Assembly (NCBI GenBank): GCA_964019335.1
Contig: OZ025724.1
Span: 365,001-429,000 of the forward strand
DNA length: 64,000 bases
Reading direction: 5' to 3'
DNA from: Diplonema japonicum
Taxonomy: Eukaryota > Euglenozoa > Diplonemea > Diplonemida > Diplonemidae
Position numbers and translations under genes: made by a program. Positions 40,628 to 50,050 of this stretch are shown here, one piece after another. The notes below the pieces were generated by a model, which had not been told where the DNA came from, made no database searches, and saw only the letters and a program-made list of their open reading frames with translations. How positions within the stretch are numbered: position 1 is the stretch's first letter; the number at the start of each line of letters is the position of its first letter.

Positions 40628-42541
40628 TTATTCACCGCACTCAGGGAAAGAAGTGCACCCGGGAACCCATTTAGGCTCAGTCGACTGCACTGCGCCAATG
40701 TCGGGCTTACCCTCAGTGTAAGGAGGGTGAACAGCACCCGACCCACGTAGAGGTGAGGAAGCTGTAGGGGTAAAATCGTAACCAGCAGGGTCAGTCAGAG
40801 CGAAAGTAGCCTCCGGTTCGGTGTAAAGCCCTGCTGTGTAAGCTGCAGACTGGTTAAGGGGCGTGAAGTGCGTGGCGATAACGGTAGCTGCAATATTAAA
40901 AAACTGCGAGTGCTTGTTCATAGGTTTACACTGCGACCCTTTACACGAAGGGGGCGGGGGGCCGGGCGCAGTAAAAACAACAAGGTCTCCCTGTGCAGGG
41001 AGCCCCACGTCTGTGACGTTGAACACAGTGATGTCGTACACCACGTTGTAGTCGCCCTTCATGACAAGGCCTGCTGCGGCAGACCCGCAGGTAGTGTCCC
41101 TCAAAGGGTACCCGCAGTTCCATGCCACGTTGTGGTGCATAGTCATGTTGACGGTGGCATCGTCGCCCCTGATGCACTTCTCTCTGCAGTCGTGCACCCA
41201 GTTGTGGTGGAACTCCTTCGTGCAGTTGCTCAGCGATGTGTTGTACATGCAAGGGGTTGGCTTGTTGTCAGCGTGGATCCCAGCATGGTCGCATCCTATG
41301 AGCCCCCCGCTGTGCACGTGGTTGTAGGACACCTCAATGCTTAGCTGCGAGGTGACGATGCCCGAGTTCCCGAACTGCTTCACCGTGTTCCTCGTGATCA
41401 CGTTGTCTTCGCCCTGCACCTTACCCAGCGCGCCCCCGCAAACGCCGCCTGTGCAGTCTAGCTTCCCGAACCCCACCAAGACAGGGGGGTAGTCCAGCGA
41501 CCCCACCCAGTCCACGTTCATGATCAGCGAATCCTGCAGCGTGTTCCTGCTTCCTATCATTTGGACTCCCGCAACGTTCGTGTTCTTGATACTGACACGC
41601 TGCAGCACGGAGTTGTTCCCCTCCACAAGCGTCACGTTTGGTGTCGGCCCCGCAGGCACCATTCTGTTCCGAAGCTGCCTTGCATACGTCGGGTACGTGA
41701 TGTTGACATCATGCACGTCGGCCCCGTCCACACCGTGCAGTGTGAAGGTGCACGACTTGAAGGCCATGTTGCTGATGGTCATCGGGTGTGCAGGGTCCGC
41801 CTGCATGCCTGTGAGACAAATGTCCTTCGTACGGTAAGACACACGACTCCCGGGAGGTGACGAGTCGGGGGACCACATGTAAAGCTTCTTTGTGCCAGGC
41901 TCAAAATACCACTCCCCTGGGGAGTCCAGCGCATCGAGGATACCGAACAAGTAGTACGGGGAACCCACGTACTTGAAGAGGGGACGGGGCTTCTCACCCG
42001 GAAGGGGGGTGTCGTAGTTGAAGGAAGTGCCTGTGAAGTTGACGACTGTCCGTGTGTAGGAGAGCACACGGTCGTCCGAGTTCAACACTGCGATGGCACC
42101 CGTCCAGTTAATGTTGGTCTGCTGCATTGCAGGGTCGAACACGTACCCATAGGAGGTGGTGTTCTTCGCTGTTGCCCACGTCTTGACGTCGAGCATCTCG
42201 GTGTACTTTGCGTTGGGCCATCTGGCTTCGGGTACGTGCGTGCCTTCGAAGAAGATCTGCTCGATTTGCTCCATCTCTGTCTCCACTGTTGTGACATAGA
42301 TATCCCTCTTCCACACAGACCAGGGCCCCGTGACAGGGAGCGACCCATCAAGCACAGTGCCTTCTTCTCCTTCAAGTCGGATACCTTTCGTCATCATAAC
42401 GTTCTCTCTGTACACCCCCGAAGGTACTTTGCAGGTGTCGTCGTGTCCAGAAGCATCGATGCAGTCTTGTATGCTCCCGTGGCGTTCGACAGTTCGCGTT
42501 ACCGATATTGCTAAATGTATGAAATAGAGGCCCGCAAGCAT
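40628..42541 (-). CDS. Secreted right-handed beta-helix protein
   Basis: The 637-residue protein begins with a short hydrophobic segment (MLAGLYFIHLAISV), probably a signal peptide, directly after an A23 tract. Early text (DTCKVPSGVYRENVMMTKGIRLEGEEGTVLDG would be split across strands) matches the start of pectin-lyase-like beta-helices, and later repeated coils (NSVLQRVSIKNTNVAGVQMIG, NTLQDSLIMNVDW, DNVITRNTVKQFGNSGIV, VSYNHVHSGGLIGCDHAGIH) are parallel beta-helix repeats with HNxV/YNxV ladders. Many N-glycosylation sites and cysteines fit secretion. Family members cleave or bind polysaccharides. Catalytic residues could not be assigned, so it may be a lyase, hydrolase or binding protein. 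Confidence 0.8.
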   Translation of the reverse strand: MLAGLYFIHLAISVTRTVERHGSIQDCIDASGHDDTCKVPSGVYRENVMMTKGIRLEGEEGTVLDGSLPVTGPWSVWKRDIYVTTVETEMEQIEQIFFEGTHVPEARWPNAKYTEMLDVKTWATAKNTTSYGYVFDPAMQQTNINWTGAIAVLNSDDRVLSYTRTVVNFTGTSFNYDTPLPGEKPRPLFKYVGSPYYLFGILDALDSPGEWYFEPGTKKLYMWSPDSSPPGSRVSYRTKDICLTGMQADPAHPMTISNMAFKSCTFTLHGVDGADVHDVNITYPTYARQLRNRMVPAGPTPNVTLVEGNNSVLQRVSIKNTNVAGVQMIGSRNTLQDSLIMNVDWVGSLDYPPVLVGFGKLDCTGGVCGGALGKVQGEDNVITRNTVKQFGNSGIVTSQLSIEVSYNHVHSGGLIGCDHAGIHADNKPTPCMYNTSLSNCTKEFHHNWVHDCREKCIRGDDATVNMTMHHNVAWNCGYPLRDTTCGSAAAGLVMKGDYNVVYDITVFNVTDVGLPAQGDLVVFTAPGPPPPSCKGSQCKPMNKHSQFFNIAATVIATHFTPLNQSAAYTAGLYTEPEATFALTDPAGYDFTPTASSPLRGSGAVHPPYTEGKPDIGAVQSTEPKWVPGCTSFPECGE

Positions 42542-42564
42542 TTTTTTTTTTTTTTTTTTTTTTT
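42542..42564 (-). promoter_or_regulatory. A tract abutting beta-helix gene start
   Basis: A 23-nt A tract (sense) runs directly into the ATG. Confidence 0.35.
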
Positions 42565-43311
42565 GCTATATTTTATTTCGTGCATTGTACGGAGGACAAC
42601 AGAGGAAAAAAGAGAAAAAAAATGAGTTAGGTTGTATGCTCGAGGTGTTTTAATTTTAGAAAATAAAAAAGCCGACGGTGACCCTTTTTTTTTTTTTTTT
42701 TTTTTTTTTTTGCCTAAAAAACCCCGTCCTTTAATGGTTAAGAGCGTAAGTTATTAAAGAAGAAGGAAAAGAAGAAGAAGAAAGACTAAGACTAGAAAGA
42801 AAAATTAAGAGAAAGAACACAAGGCAATATGAGCTCTCCGTCCGAAAATAGTGCCCACGATTGGCCCTGCCTGCGAAGAAAGACACGAAGAGATGCTGCC
42901 ACCTTCTACTCCCATATTTTCTTTTCCAGCCTTATGCGGGGGATATATTCCGGGGGATTCCCTTTTCTTTTTTTTTTTTTTTGCAGTAAATAAAATATGA
43001 TCGGCAAGTGTTCAGAGGTCCTATCATAGTCTCTTCTTTTAGCGAGATATCTCCCTTCTTACCGTACATCTTTAAGTCCTATGAATTGACAAAGATATTC
43101 ACAATAATACATGAGCCTCGCAGTGTTGATCAGGACTGTCGACAAGGATGTGGTGCACAATGGTGGAGCTGAGCTGGGCTTGACGGGTGAAGGACTCCTT
43201 TTTGTCTGTCTCCTCACTCATCAATGTAACCACCGTCGGCAGCAGTTCTTTTCTTTTCAGGGATCGCAGTGGAACGCAGGAAGGAACACAGGAGGGATGT
43301 TGTGGAATTCC
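42565..43311. other. Intergenic
   Basis: T tract at 42684-42711, purine-rich sequence and unique stretches. No gene is seen. Confidence 0.45.
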
Positions 43312-43860
43312 TCAGACTACGCAGATATCAACAGGAAGAGCAACCAGCACGGCAGGAGCGACCAACAAAACCAACAGAGTTCCTGGGTCCCCCCTTTTGT
43401 ACCTTTTTACCTTTGCTTTTGCACCGGCGTCGGTCGAAGTGTTGGCTGGGGTGTTGGTGTTCCAGGGTCGAGTGTCGCGGGTGCAGGTGTGTCAGGAGAC
43501 AATGGCTCAGGAGTCGGTCGGAGAGTTGGCTGGGGTGTTGGTGTTGCAGGGTCGGATGACCAAGGGGCAAATGTAAAGGGTGCCCCTGAATCAGATGTAG
43601 GTGTATCAGGCGGAAACGTTTCGGGAGCTTCGGTGCGCACAGTAGGTGTTCTTGGTGCAAATGATTTGCCGGGCGCTTTGTTTTGGCGTGGGCGTGGGCG
43701 GAGTGGGTGTCCAAGGTGCTGATGTCGGGGGTTCCGGTGTTGGGGATGCTGGCGCGTCAGATGTTGTAATCGCAGGTTCGAGTATGTCCGGCTCTGATGT
43801 GTGCATGCCACAAGTGCCCCTCATACAAGCCAGTAACACTAGAACTATACATGCATGCAT
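43312..43860 (-). pseudogene. PT-rich surface protein, frame broken twice
   Basis: The gene starts at 43860 with a clear signal peptide (MHACIVLVLLACMRGTCG) and then enters a Pro/Thr-rich stalk (PASPTPEPPTSAPWTPTP). The coding character jumps to another frame at the AAAA run near 43677 (giving FAPRTPTVRTEAPETFPPD and two PTPQPTLRPTP units) and returns to the first frame near 43450, where it ends in a basic patch (KAKVKRYKR) and a hydrophobic tail (TLLVLLVAPAVLVALP) with a stop at 43312. The start and end are in the same frame, so two compensating one-base indels, or assembly errors at homopolymers, explain it. It would be a secreted, membrane- or GPI-anchored stalk protein. Function unknown. 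Confidence 0.55.
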
Positions 43861-44289
43861 GTGACCCCCCTAACTGTGGTTGCGATAGGAAGAAAACAAA
43901 AAGAGGAAGGTGTAAAGTAGGAATTGTTGCTTACAGAATTCGGGTTAACTCTTTGCAGCACCTACCCAATGCTTTGTTAACTGTGGACTCAGCAGGACTA
44001 CGCGGAACAGCAACCTTGTGGCCGGCCCTTGCTAGGGTGCATTTCTTTGACAGCAAAAGCAAGATGTCCTCTGCGACCCAATGAGTCCAGGGTGTCCTCA
44101 AGTGCCTCCTCTTACTTAGATGGCGCAGGACCGGGAACCTTACCCCGAGCTACGCCGATCACATTTCTCTTATTCTATGACGGCATGTGGTTTCCAAAAA
44201 GGAGAAAAGAAGGGGGGGAGAGAGAACAACAAACAAGGTACAAAGAGAACGAGGAAGAAGAAAAATACAAAAACAAAAAGATCGATATC
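43861..44289. other. Intergenic
   Basis: Unique sequence followed by a purine-rich stretch (44200-44280). No gene is seen. Confidence 0.4.
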
Positions 44290-44964
44290 TCACAATATTA
44301 CCCTGTCGCGTGGTGGGGTGCTTTCAATGATAGCACTGAGCCGGTCGATGCACTCATTCTGGTTAAGGATGATCTGCTTGAGGGAGGCGACCTCCTCCGG
44401 TACGCTAGTCTGAGGTGTCAGCGAACGCTCGATAGAAGTGAGGCGTGTGTGGTTGTGCTGAAGAGCTCTGCCGGACGCCTCGAGGTCTGCTTTGATACGT
44501 TCGAATTCTGTTTGGATACGATCGCCTGCTGACGGCGTGGCATATGAACGCGACAGGACAGGAGTCTCAGATGGACACGGTGTTGCAGAAAGCACAGGCG
44601 TAACAGGGGTAAAGACAGATGGTGCCGGCGTCGCTATAGGCATTTCCAACGCAACAACATCAGGAGCTACAGGTACAGGGAGCGGGGACAACACAGGTGG
44701 CTGCACAGCGGCAGGCACCGCAGGCGGCGGCGGGGTTCTCTGCATCGATACCAACGCTTGCTTCCTCTTCGGCGTAAGCAAGCAAGGGCTCTGCTCCCCT
44801 ATCCTCCTCGTCACTCCATACGCTGGCTCCTTCTCTTTCCCCTCTCCTCCTTTCCCCAACCCATTTATCACTTTTCCCACCACACTGAACCCTTCCAACC
44901 GGTGCAGCTCTTTATCTTCCGCCGTCCGCTCGGTCTCTATCTCTTCCACCTCCACGGTGTACAT
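44290..44964 (-). CDS. Pro-rich protein with C-terminal coiled coil
   Basis: I do not recognise this gene. The 224-residue protein starts MYTVEVEEIETERTAEDKEL at 44964 with an acidic N terminus. A basic region (KRKQALVSM) leads to a long Pro/Ala/Val-rich linker (about residues 75-140). The last 80 residues have heptad-like spacing (RIQTEFERIKADLEASG, then LTSIERSL and VASLKQIILNQNECIDRL), so a coiled coil is likely. It has no signal peptide or membrane helix. The layout resembles the partial gene at the right edge, but I see no sequence identity. Confidence 0.6.
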   Translation of the reverse strand: MYTVEVEEIETERTAEDKELHRLEGFSVVGKVINGLGKGGEGKEKEPAYGVTRRIGEQSPCLLTPKRKQALVSMQRTPPPPAVPAAVQPPVLSPLPVPVAPDVVALEMPIATPAPSVFTPVTPVLSATPCPSETPVLSRSYATPSAGDRIQTEFERIKADLEASGRALQHNHTRLTSIERSLTPQTSVPEEVASLKQIILNQNECIDRLSAIIESTPPRDRVIL

Positions 44965-45515
44965 CGTGGGGCCTGATTGTGCTTAGGGGATGAAGTGGGG
45001 GAAAAAAGTGTTCAATATATATCGGAAGGCAGGGGTTCGAAATAAAGAAGAAAAAAAGGAGAAGAGGACACGGTCATTTCTTCCGCAACTTTCTTCCACC
45101 TGTCACATCCTTTGTGCAGATTATAACTTCGGTGGAGAACAAACGAAAAAAAGAATACTGCAAGTTAGGTTTGAGCGGCGACAAGCTAACAGCTCGACGA
45201 TACGCCCTGGGGCTGTGAACTTGTGTCAGTACAGAAGGGGACAACTGCCCATCAGCTGCTCAGCGCCTCATGTGAAACGGGTGCATAAGTTGCTTAGACC
45301 GCCTCGAGGCACTGCGCAGCGTCACACAGGCACCCCTTAGTGCCCTGCACAAGCCCAGCCAGGGACCACCGGCTCCTACTCTAAAGATAGAAAAGTAAAG
45401 AGGGTCATGTGACTGTGCTGCACAGCGTCCCTCGGGAAACAAAAATTAACTAAGTATCCAGCAAAGAAAAAAGGGGAAAGGAAGAAAACCCATTAAACTG
45501 CAGCAGAGGTCAGGA
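44965..45515. other. 3' region of the selenoprotein gene; SECIS expected here
   Basis: This is the downstream flank (sense) of the UGA-containing gene. A eukaryotic SECIS hairpin should lie here. Several TGA motifs occur in the sense strand but none showed a convincing helix with the AA loop and GA partner by eye. The element is therefore not located. Confidence 0.3.
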
Positions 45516-46163
45516 CTACTGCTCATCATCACTATCATCCAACTTTGAGTCCCCGCAGGTGCAGCAGCAGCAGAACAAGCTAAGGTATCCCAGTGTTCTG
45601 GGCTTCACAACACCCCTTGAGCCATTCGCTAACGGCGTTCCCTCACTCCCCTTCGCTTTGATTTGGTTCCAAATGTCAATGATGTCGGGCCTCCCTGCAG
45701 CACCTCCCATAGTGCTGGCTGAAGGGACAACCTTCCAGCTGTACAGGACTGCCATCGACTTCAGGTCCATGAAGAACATAGCTGGCTGGACGCAGCCGTG
45801 AGGGTAGTACTTCTTGGAACCAATCTTCGGGTGCCACGGCTGGTCCTTGTGCGTCAGCACGGGAACCCCTTCAATGTACTTCTTCGCCATCACCTGATTC
45901 ACGATTATGTTCTCTGGGTCACCTAAGAGCTCCACCTCCACACCCCAGTCTTTCATTGTTTTCGTGCATGTCTCCTGCGGTTCGCTGCACACTCCGTACA
46001 CCTTCATCTTCCTCTTCGCCATAGACGCCTTCAAGCTTTGCAGCTTTTGGAAGAACGTCTTGCAGGCAGGTCACCAACCTCCCCTGTAGAACACCACGCC
46101 CACCATCGCACGCTCTTCCGTCAGCGTGATTTGTTGCTCCAACCAATCCTCCTTGTAACTCAT
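45516..46163 (-). CDS. Selenocysteine-containing peroxiredoxin-like protein (UxxC)
   Basis: Read from the ATG at 46163 (MSYKEDWLEQQ), directly after an A14 tract, the frame is open for 215 codons except one TGA at 46071-46073, codon 31. The context is VVFYRGGW-TGA-PACKTFF. AhpC/TSA peroxiredoxin-like proteins have FYRGxWCPxC here, so the TGA replaces the first redox Cys and gives WUPAC, a UxxC redox pair. Downstream the family fold continues (MKVYGVCSEPQE, ELLGDPENII, AMFFMDLKSMAVLY). TGA is a stop in neighbours, so this is recoding, not a changed code. The protein would reduce peroxides or thiols in the cytosol. The tail has a Cys cluster (FCCCCTCG) and an acidic end. A nonsense mutation is the alternative; intact sequence on both sides argues against it. 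Confidence 0.78.
46071..46073 (-). other. In-frame TGA, predicted Sec codon
   Basis: Codon 31 of the peroxiredoxin-like gene, at the position of the catalytic cysteine. Confidence 0.75.
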
Positions 46164-46177
46164 TTTTTTTTTTTTTT
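46164..46177 (-). promoter_or_regulatory. A tract abutting selenoprotein gene start
   Basis: A 14-nt A tract (sense) runs directly into the ATG and follows CAACAGGG. Confidence 0.35.
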
Positions 46178-46834
46178 CCCTGTTGTGGTTTCAGTGTGGT
46201 GATGAACGAAGCGGGAGGGGGAGAGGAATGCCAAGAAAAAAAAAAGAAGGGAAACAAACAGAAATGAGACGCGTGAAGAAATGAGACGCGGAAGTGAGAG
46301 GATAAAAGAAACTATTTCATTGTCGTGATGTCCCCACTCAAAGAAATGGGGGGGGGGGGGGGGGGGGGGTAGGCAGGCTTCCCCCCTTTGTTTTTCGTTG
46401 TGCCTGTTTAAAAAAAACCTTTTTACCAACTAACATAGCTTCCGCGATTTAGTTCCATAAATTTTGACAAATATGTAATGTGTCATAACTAGTCCCGATC
46501 CCATCATTGCCGACTGCATAACACTGGGCAAGAAAAGAGAAACACCATACCATGCCCCATGTATCGAGATTTATTTGGCATTTATCAAAACAAATTCTTG
46601 ACTTCGAAGTACCGTGGCAACCACGCGACCTCATTAGTTCCAAAGAAGTGTTTCCTACCTCTTGTTTCCTACCTCTTGTTAACACTTCTTTGCCCCTTTG
46701 GACTCGAAATAAATCGCGGAAACTACTGCGGTAAAAAGATGATTTGTAACGCTGCCAAACATTTTTGTCATAGTTACAACAACAAGTGTTTCTATTCACA
46801 TATAGCAAGAGGAAAAAAAAGGAAAAAGAAATTG
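46178..46834. other. Intergenic
   Basis: G22 tract near 46347-46368, a short tandem duplication (TTTCCTACCTCTTG twice, 46648-46676) and unique sequence. No gene is seen. Confidence 0.45.
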
Positions 46835-47210
46835 GAACGTTATTTGCCAACCACGATGAACGATGGACACAATGCACAGAGAAGCCCCCAAGAGACCCAA
46901 GGGTTTGGGACGTAAGGGTTGGGGGAGGGGAGGGTGGTGACCCAGCAAGCCTTGTGTGTGGGAAGAACACACAGGAAGTAGGGACACCACAAGATATTAA
47001 GAGAGAGCCAGTGCAGGGGAGAAAAAGGAGAGAGAAACTCATCACCTTTGCTGATGCATGCAGCACGTGTGACTCAATCACATCACATTCTGGTGTGTTT
47101 TTTTTTTTTTTTTTTTCTTTTTGTTAAATATCAGAGCATGTTCATCTCACTTTCCTTTCCTTATCTTTTCTTTCTTGTTTTGCTTTCTCTTTTTTTTTTT
47201 TTTTTTTTTT

Positions 47211-47412
47211 GTTACAAATATTTATCTTTCAAAAAATGATTTTATAACTATATGCAACTTGTGCCGAGCAAAAAACTTTCGCAGCTTTTTAAAAATCTTT
47301 TTTGCTCGTGCGAACAACAAAAAAGTAAAATGCCGCCGAAGACTGCCAAAGCGGGTGGAGAGAGGGTTGGATCACCCGCGAACAACAAAGACATATAGTC
47401 ATAAAGAATTAT

Positions 47413-47413
<1 letters not shown>
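47211..47413. mobile_element. Short repeat element, uninterrupted copy
   Basis: Runs from GTTACAAATATTTATC to ACATATAGTCATAAAGAATT between two T tracts. It is the intact-site version (GCAGCTTTTTAAAAATC) of the element split by piggyBac at 13471/17755, but lacks about 450 bp of interior. The T tract at 47416-47452 (A tract in the hydrolase sense) follows the hydrolase stop within a few bases. Confidence 0.7.
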
Positions 47414-47455
<42 letters not shown>

Positions 47456-47461
<6 letters not shown>

Positions 47462-49192
47462 CTCAACACCTGCGATGCCTGCTGCCTTGTCCCTTGCGAT
47501 CTGGGCAACCTTCTTCACAGCGGCCTTGAAGGCTGGACCCCTCTCTGTGTAGTAGGCTTCGAGGGCGGCCTCCATGTCGAAGGGAGGCAGGTCGCTCTTG
47601 GAGACGATGGGGAGGCTGAGGTAGGAGGACTTGATGTGCACCGTGTTCTGGGCCAACAGCTGCTTCCCCTCGAAGTCTTCCGTGAGGGGGAGCCCGTTGT
47701 TCGGGTTGGGCTGGAAGCGTGGGGCGTTCGACGATGACACTGAGAGGCGCACCCTGTGGCCCTTCGGGATGATGTACGAGGTGTTCCACATGCTGATCTC
47801 CACACCGTACACGGTCCCAGGAACCATCGGCTTCGGCGCCACCCCTCCTGTCGTCCCGTCCCTCCACCTCATCCGTGCGATCCCGTCGTTGATGAGCAGA
47901 GCCCGCCCGTCTGGGTACAGGTGCGTCAGCTTCGCCGTGAAGTCCGTGTCTGTCGCGTTGCTCTCCACCTCCAGCCAGGCCCGCAGGGGCCCCGTCATCA
48001 CCAGGTCCTCCCCCAGAGGGCTCGACGCGAACACCAGAACATCCGTCCGGTTCTGCTCCACCACCCGCTGGTCCATCGCCCCACACTTGATCATCAGGTT
48101 GTTGCCCCCTCGTGTCTCCACAGGCCTCGACGGGTCGTACACATAGGAAAGTGGCGCCTCCTCTGTAGCCTGCTGCTCCGACAGCACCCCTCCACTCCTC
48201 AAATAGTACTTCCTCTCCGTGAAGGACGGGAACCTCTCCACAGTGCTCCAGTAGTTCCCAGGCCCGCTCTTGTCCATGCCCCCAGATGAGTCCGCCGACC
48301 CCAGCACGAACAGCGTGATGCCCTTGATGCCTTCAGGGAGCGGCTTCCCCCCGAAGAGGTCGAGTGCCATTGAAATCCCCAACTCTGACTTCGGGCTTTC
48401 TGCCTCGTACACAGGGCAGCTCCACACGTCGCAGTGCCCACAAGGACCTACCACCATGTAAGTCTTGCTGGGCCCTTCATTGTAACAATCGTAGGCTGCC
48501 AGGTTGCCTTGCAAAAAGATGTCGTACCACCCGGCGAGCAGCACGGCAGGGAAGTCAACCAGATCAGCACACTTCCCTGTCATGTTCACGGGGTTCCACC
48601 ACTCTCCCGGGAATTCATTTGCACGTGCTTCATGTCTCAAAGCTGGGAACTGCCTGGGGAAGATCGCAGCAAGCCAGCCATTCGTGAGGGAGTCTCTGAA
48701 GGCCCCACCGGGGAACACAACGTTATGTGCAAGCATCGAAGCGAGCATCACGAACTGCTTCTTCAGCCACTGTGGCTTGTCCATCACAGAAAAGATGGAA
48801 CCCAGTCCGTCCGAGGAGACACCTGTTTGGTAGACGTCGCCGTTGGCCCAAGGCTGGCCTGCCAACCACCTGAAAGAGTCGTAGCTGTCATTACCTGAGG
48901 TCCTCCACAAGGAGAAGTCCTGACCTTTCGAGTCGCCACTCCCACGCATGTCTTGCCTCACTGCACAGTAGTCGGGGCCCAGTGCCTCCTTCATCGCCAC
49001 TACGATCTCCTCTGTCCCATGGTGCGTGTAGGTGCTCGTCTCGAAAAGGATTGTCTTCTTCGTGCTCCCCTTGTCCAGGTCGCAGTTGATCCACGTCGAC
49101 AGGTTGAACCCATCACGCATCGTGATCATCACCTTCTGCTCCTCGCATAATGCTGTGCACAGCAGCGCAGCCACAGCGGTCGCTCGCAACAT
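47456..49192 (-). CDS. Secreted CocE/NonD (S15) family hydrolase, copy 1
   Basis: The 578-residue protein has a signal peptide (MLRATAVAALLCTALC). The body follows the X-Pro dipeptidyl-peptidase/CocE alpha-beta hydrolase family: MRDGFNLSTWI (family start MRDGVxL), AVRQDMRGSGDSKG (DxRGxGxS), WLAGQPWANGDVYQTGVSSDG with the nucleophile Ser in GVSSDG, GWYDIFLQGN with the likely catalytic Asp and VVGPCGHCDVW with the likely His, then a C-terminal jelly-roll domain (PLRAWLEVESNATDTDFTAKL). The family hydrolyses acyl-Pro dipeptides or esters. Substrate here is unknown. It ends GVEK then TGA. It is a near-duplicate of 60869-62605; differences are clustered (about residues 235-290, 135-165 and the GWYD flank). 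Confidence 0.9.
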
Positions 49193-50050
49193 TCTTGTGT
49201 TCTACTGTGAGGCGCGTTGAAAGAGGTAAGAAGATCCATTAGAAAATCACAAAGGGCTATCATGGGGGAAACCGTAGGGGTAAAACAGTTCAGGTGTTCA
49301 AGTTGCTATAAAACTATTTATAAAGTAGCAAAAAAAAAAAAAAGAAAAAAAAAAAAAAAAAAAAAACTCAATCACATAAAAATAAGCAGGGGTGAGACGA
49401 AAAAAATATAAAGAAAAAAAGAGAGAAAAAAAAAAAGCAAGGGGGCAGGGACAGGGGACTTTTTTTACGTGTGGAAAAGAAGAAAAAAAGGGGGAAACTA
49501 AAGTTTTGTCCTGAAAGGGAAGTTTTTTTTAAGTTCCTTTTTCCAACCCCTCTTCCCTAGGAAAAACAAATCACAAAGAACGAAGGGGAGGGGGACAGTA
49601 CGGTACGGAAAAGACGCATTAACTTCTTCTTCTTTTTTTTTTCCCCCTTCTTCTTATCTTCTTCATCCCCTTTAGTACTATCTTTCATCACGCGCGAAAT
49701 GTTCCTCTTTTTTATTTGTTCTTGTTTCAGGCACAGCTAACACAATATGAGTGCGAGTGCCGCTACTGTAGATACTAGCAAAAGTCAGAGACTAGCGTCA
49801 CCCGTGCCAGGTTATCCAGCGGCCGAAGGGCGGGGGCATGATGAAAAACCAGGAGGGGGGCACAACATACTTTGTGTGTGATATCACCCAGTAAAAGGGA
49901 AACACACAAAGGGGGGAAACTAATAAAGAACACAAAAAAAGGGGGGGGAGAAGAGGAGGGAAAGAAATACACAATCAGAAGAAGAAAGAACTCGTGTTTT
50001 AATAAAATTGCAACAGGGCTGCCGAGGTCGAGAAGCGCAAGTGTGTCTGC
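49193..50050. other. Intergenic
   Basis: Purine-rich sequence and short unique stretches. I see no gene. The gene upstream (50051-54167) ends at the right border. Confidence 0.45.

Larger units (their letters stand above)
46835..49192. repeat. Segmental duplication, copy 1 (2.4 kb)
   Basis: Nearly identical to 60233-62605 and in the same orientation. It contains the whole S15-type hydrolase gene up to its ATG, the short repeat element behind the gene and further downstream sequence. Copies diverge abruptly just upstream of the ATG. The block between them is about 11 kb. Confidence 0.92.

Noticed and set aside
43111-43722. Plus-strand frame of 203 codons
   Set aside because: It overlaps the surface-protein gene in antisense and reads Gly/Val-rich from the complement of Pro/Thr repeats. 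There is no signal peptide or domain.
46071-46073. TGA reassigned to tryptophan or another amino acid
   Set aside because: TGA ends the lipase, RRM and both hydrolase genes at sensible positions. Only one in-frame TGA was seen, at a catalytic Cys.
47463-48086. Gly/Arg-rich minus-strand frame inside the hydrolase
   Set aside because: It is a shifted reading of the hydrolase gene and identical in both copies only because the DNA is duplicated.
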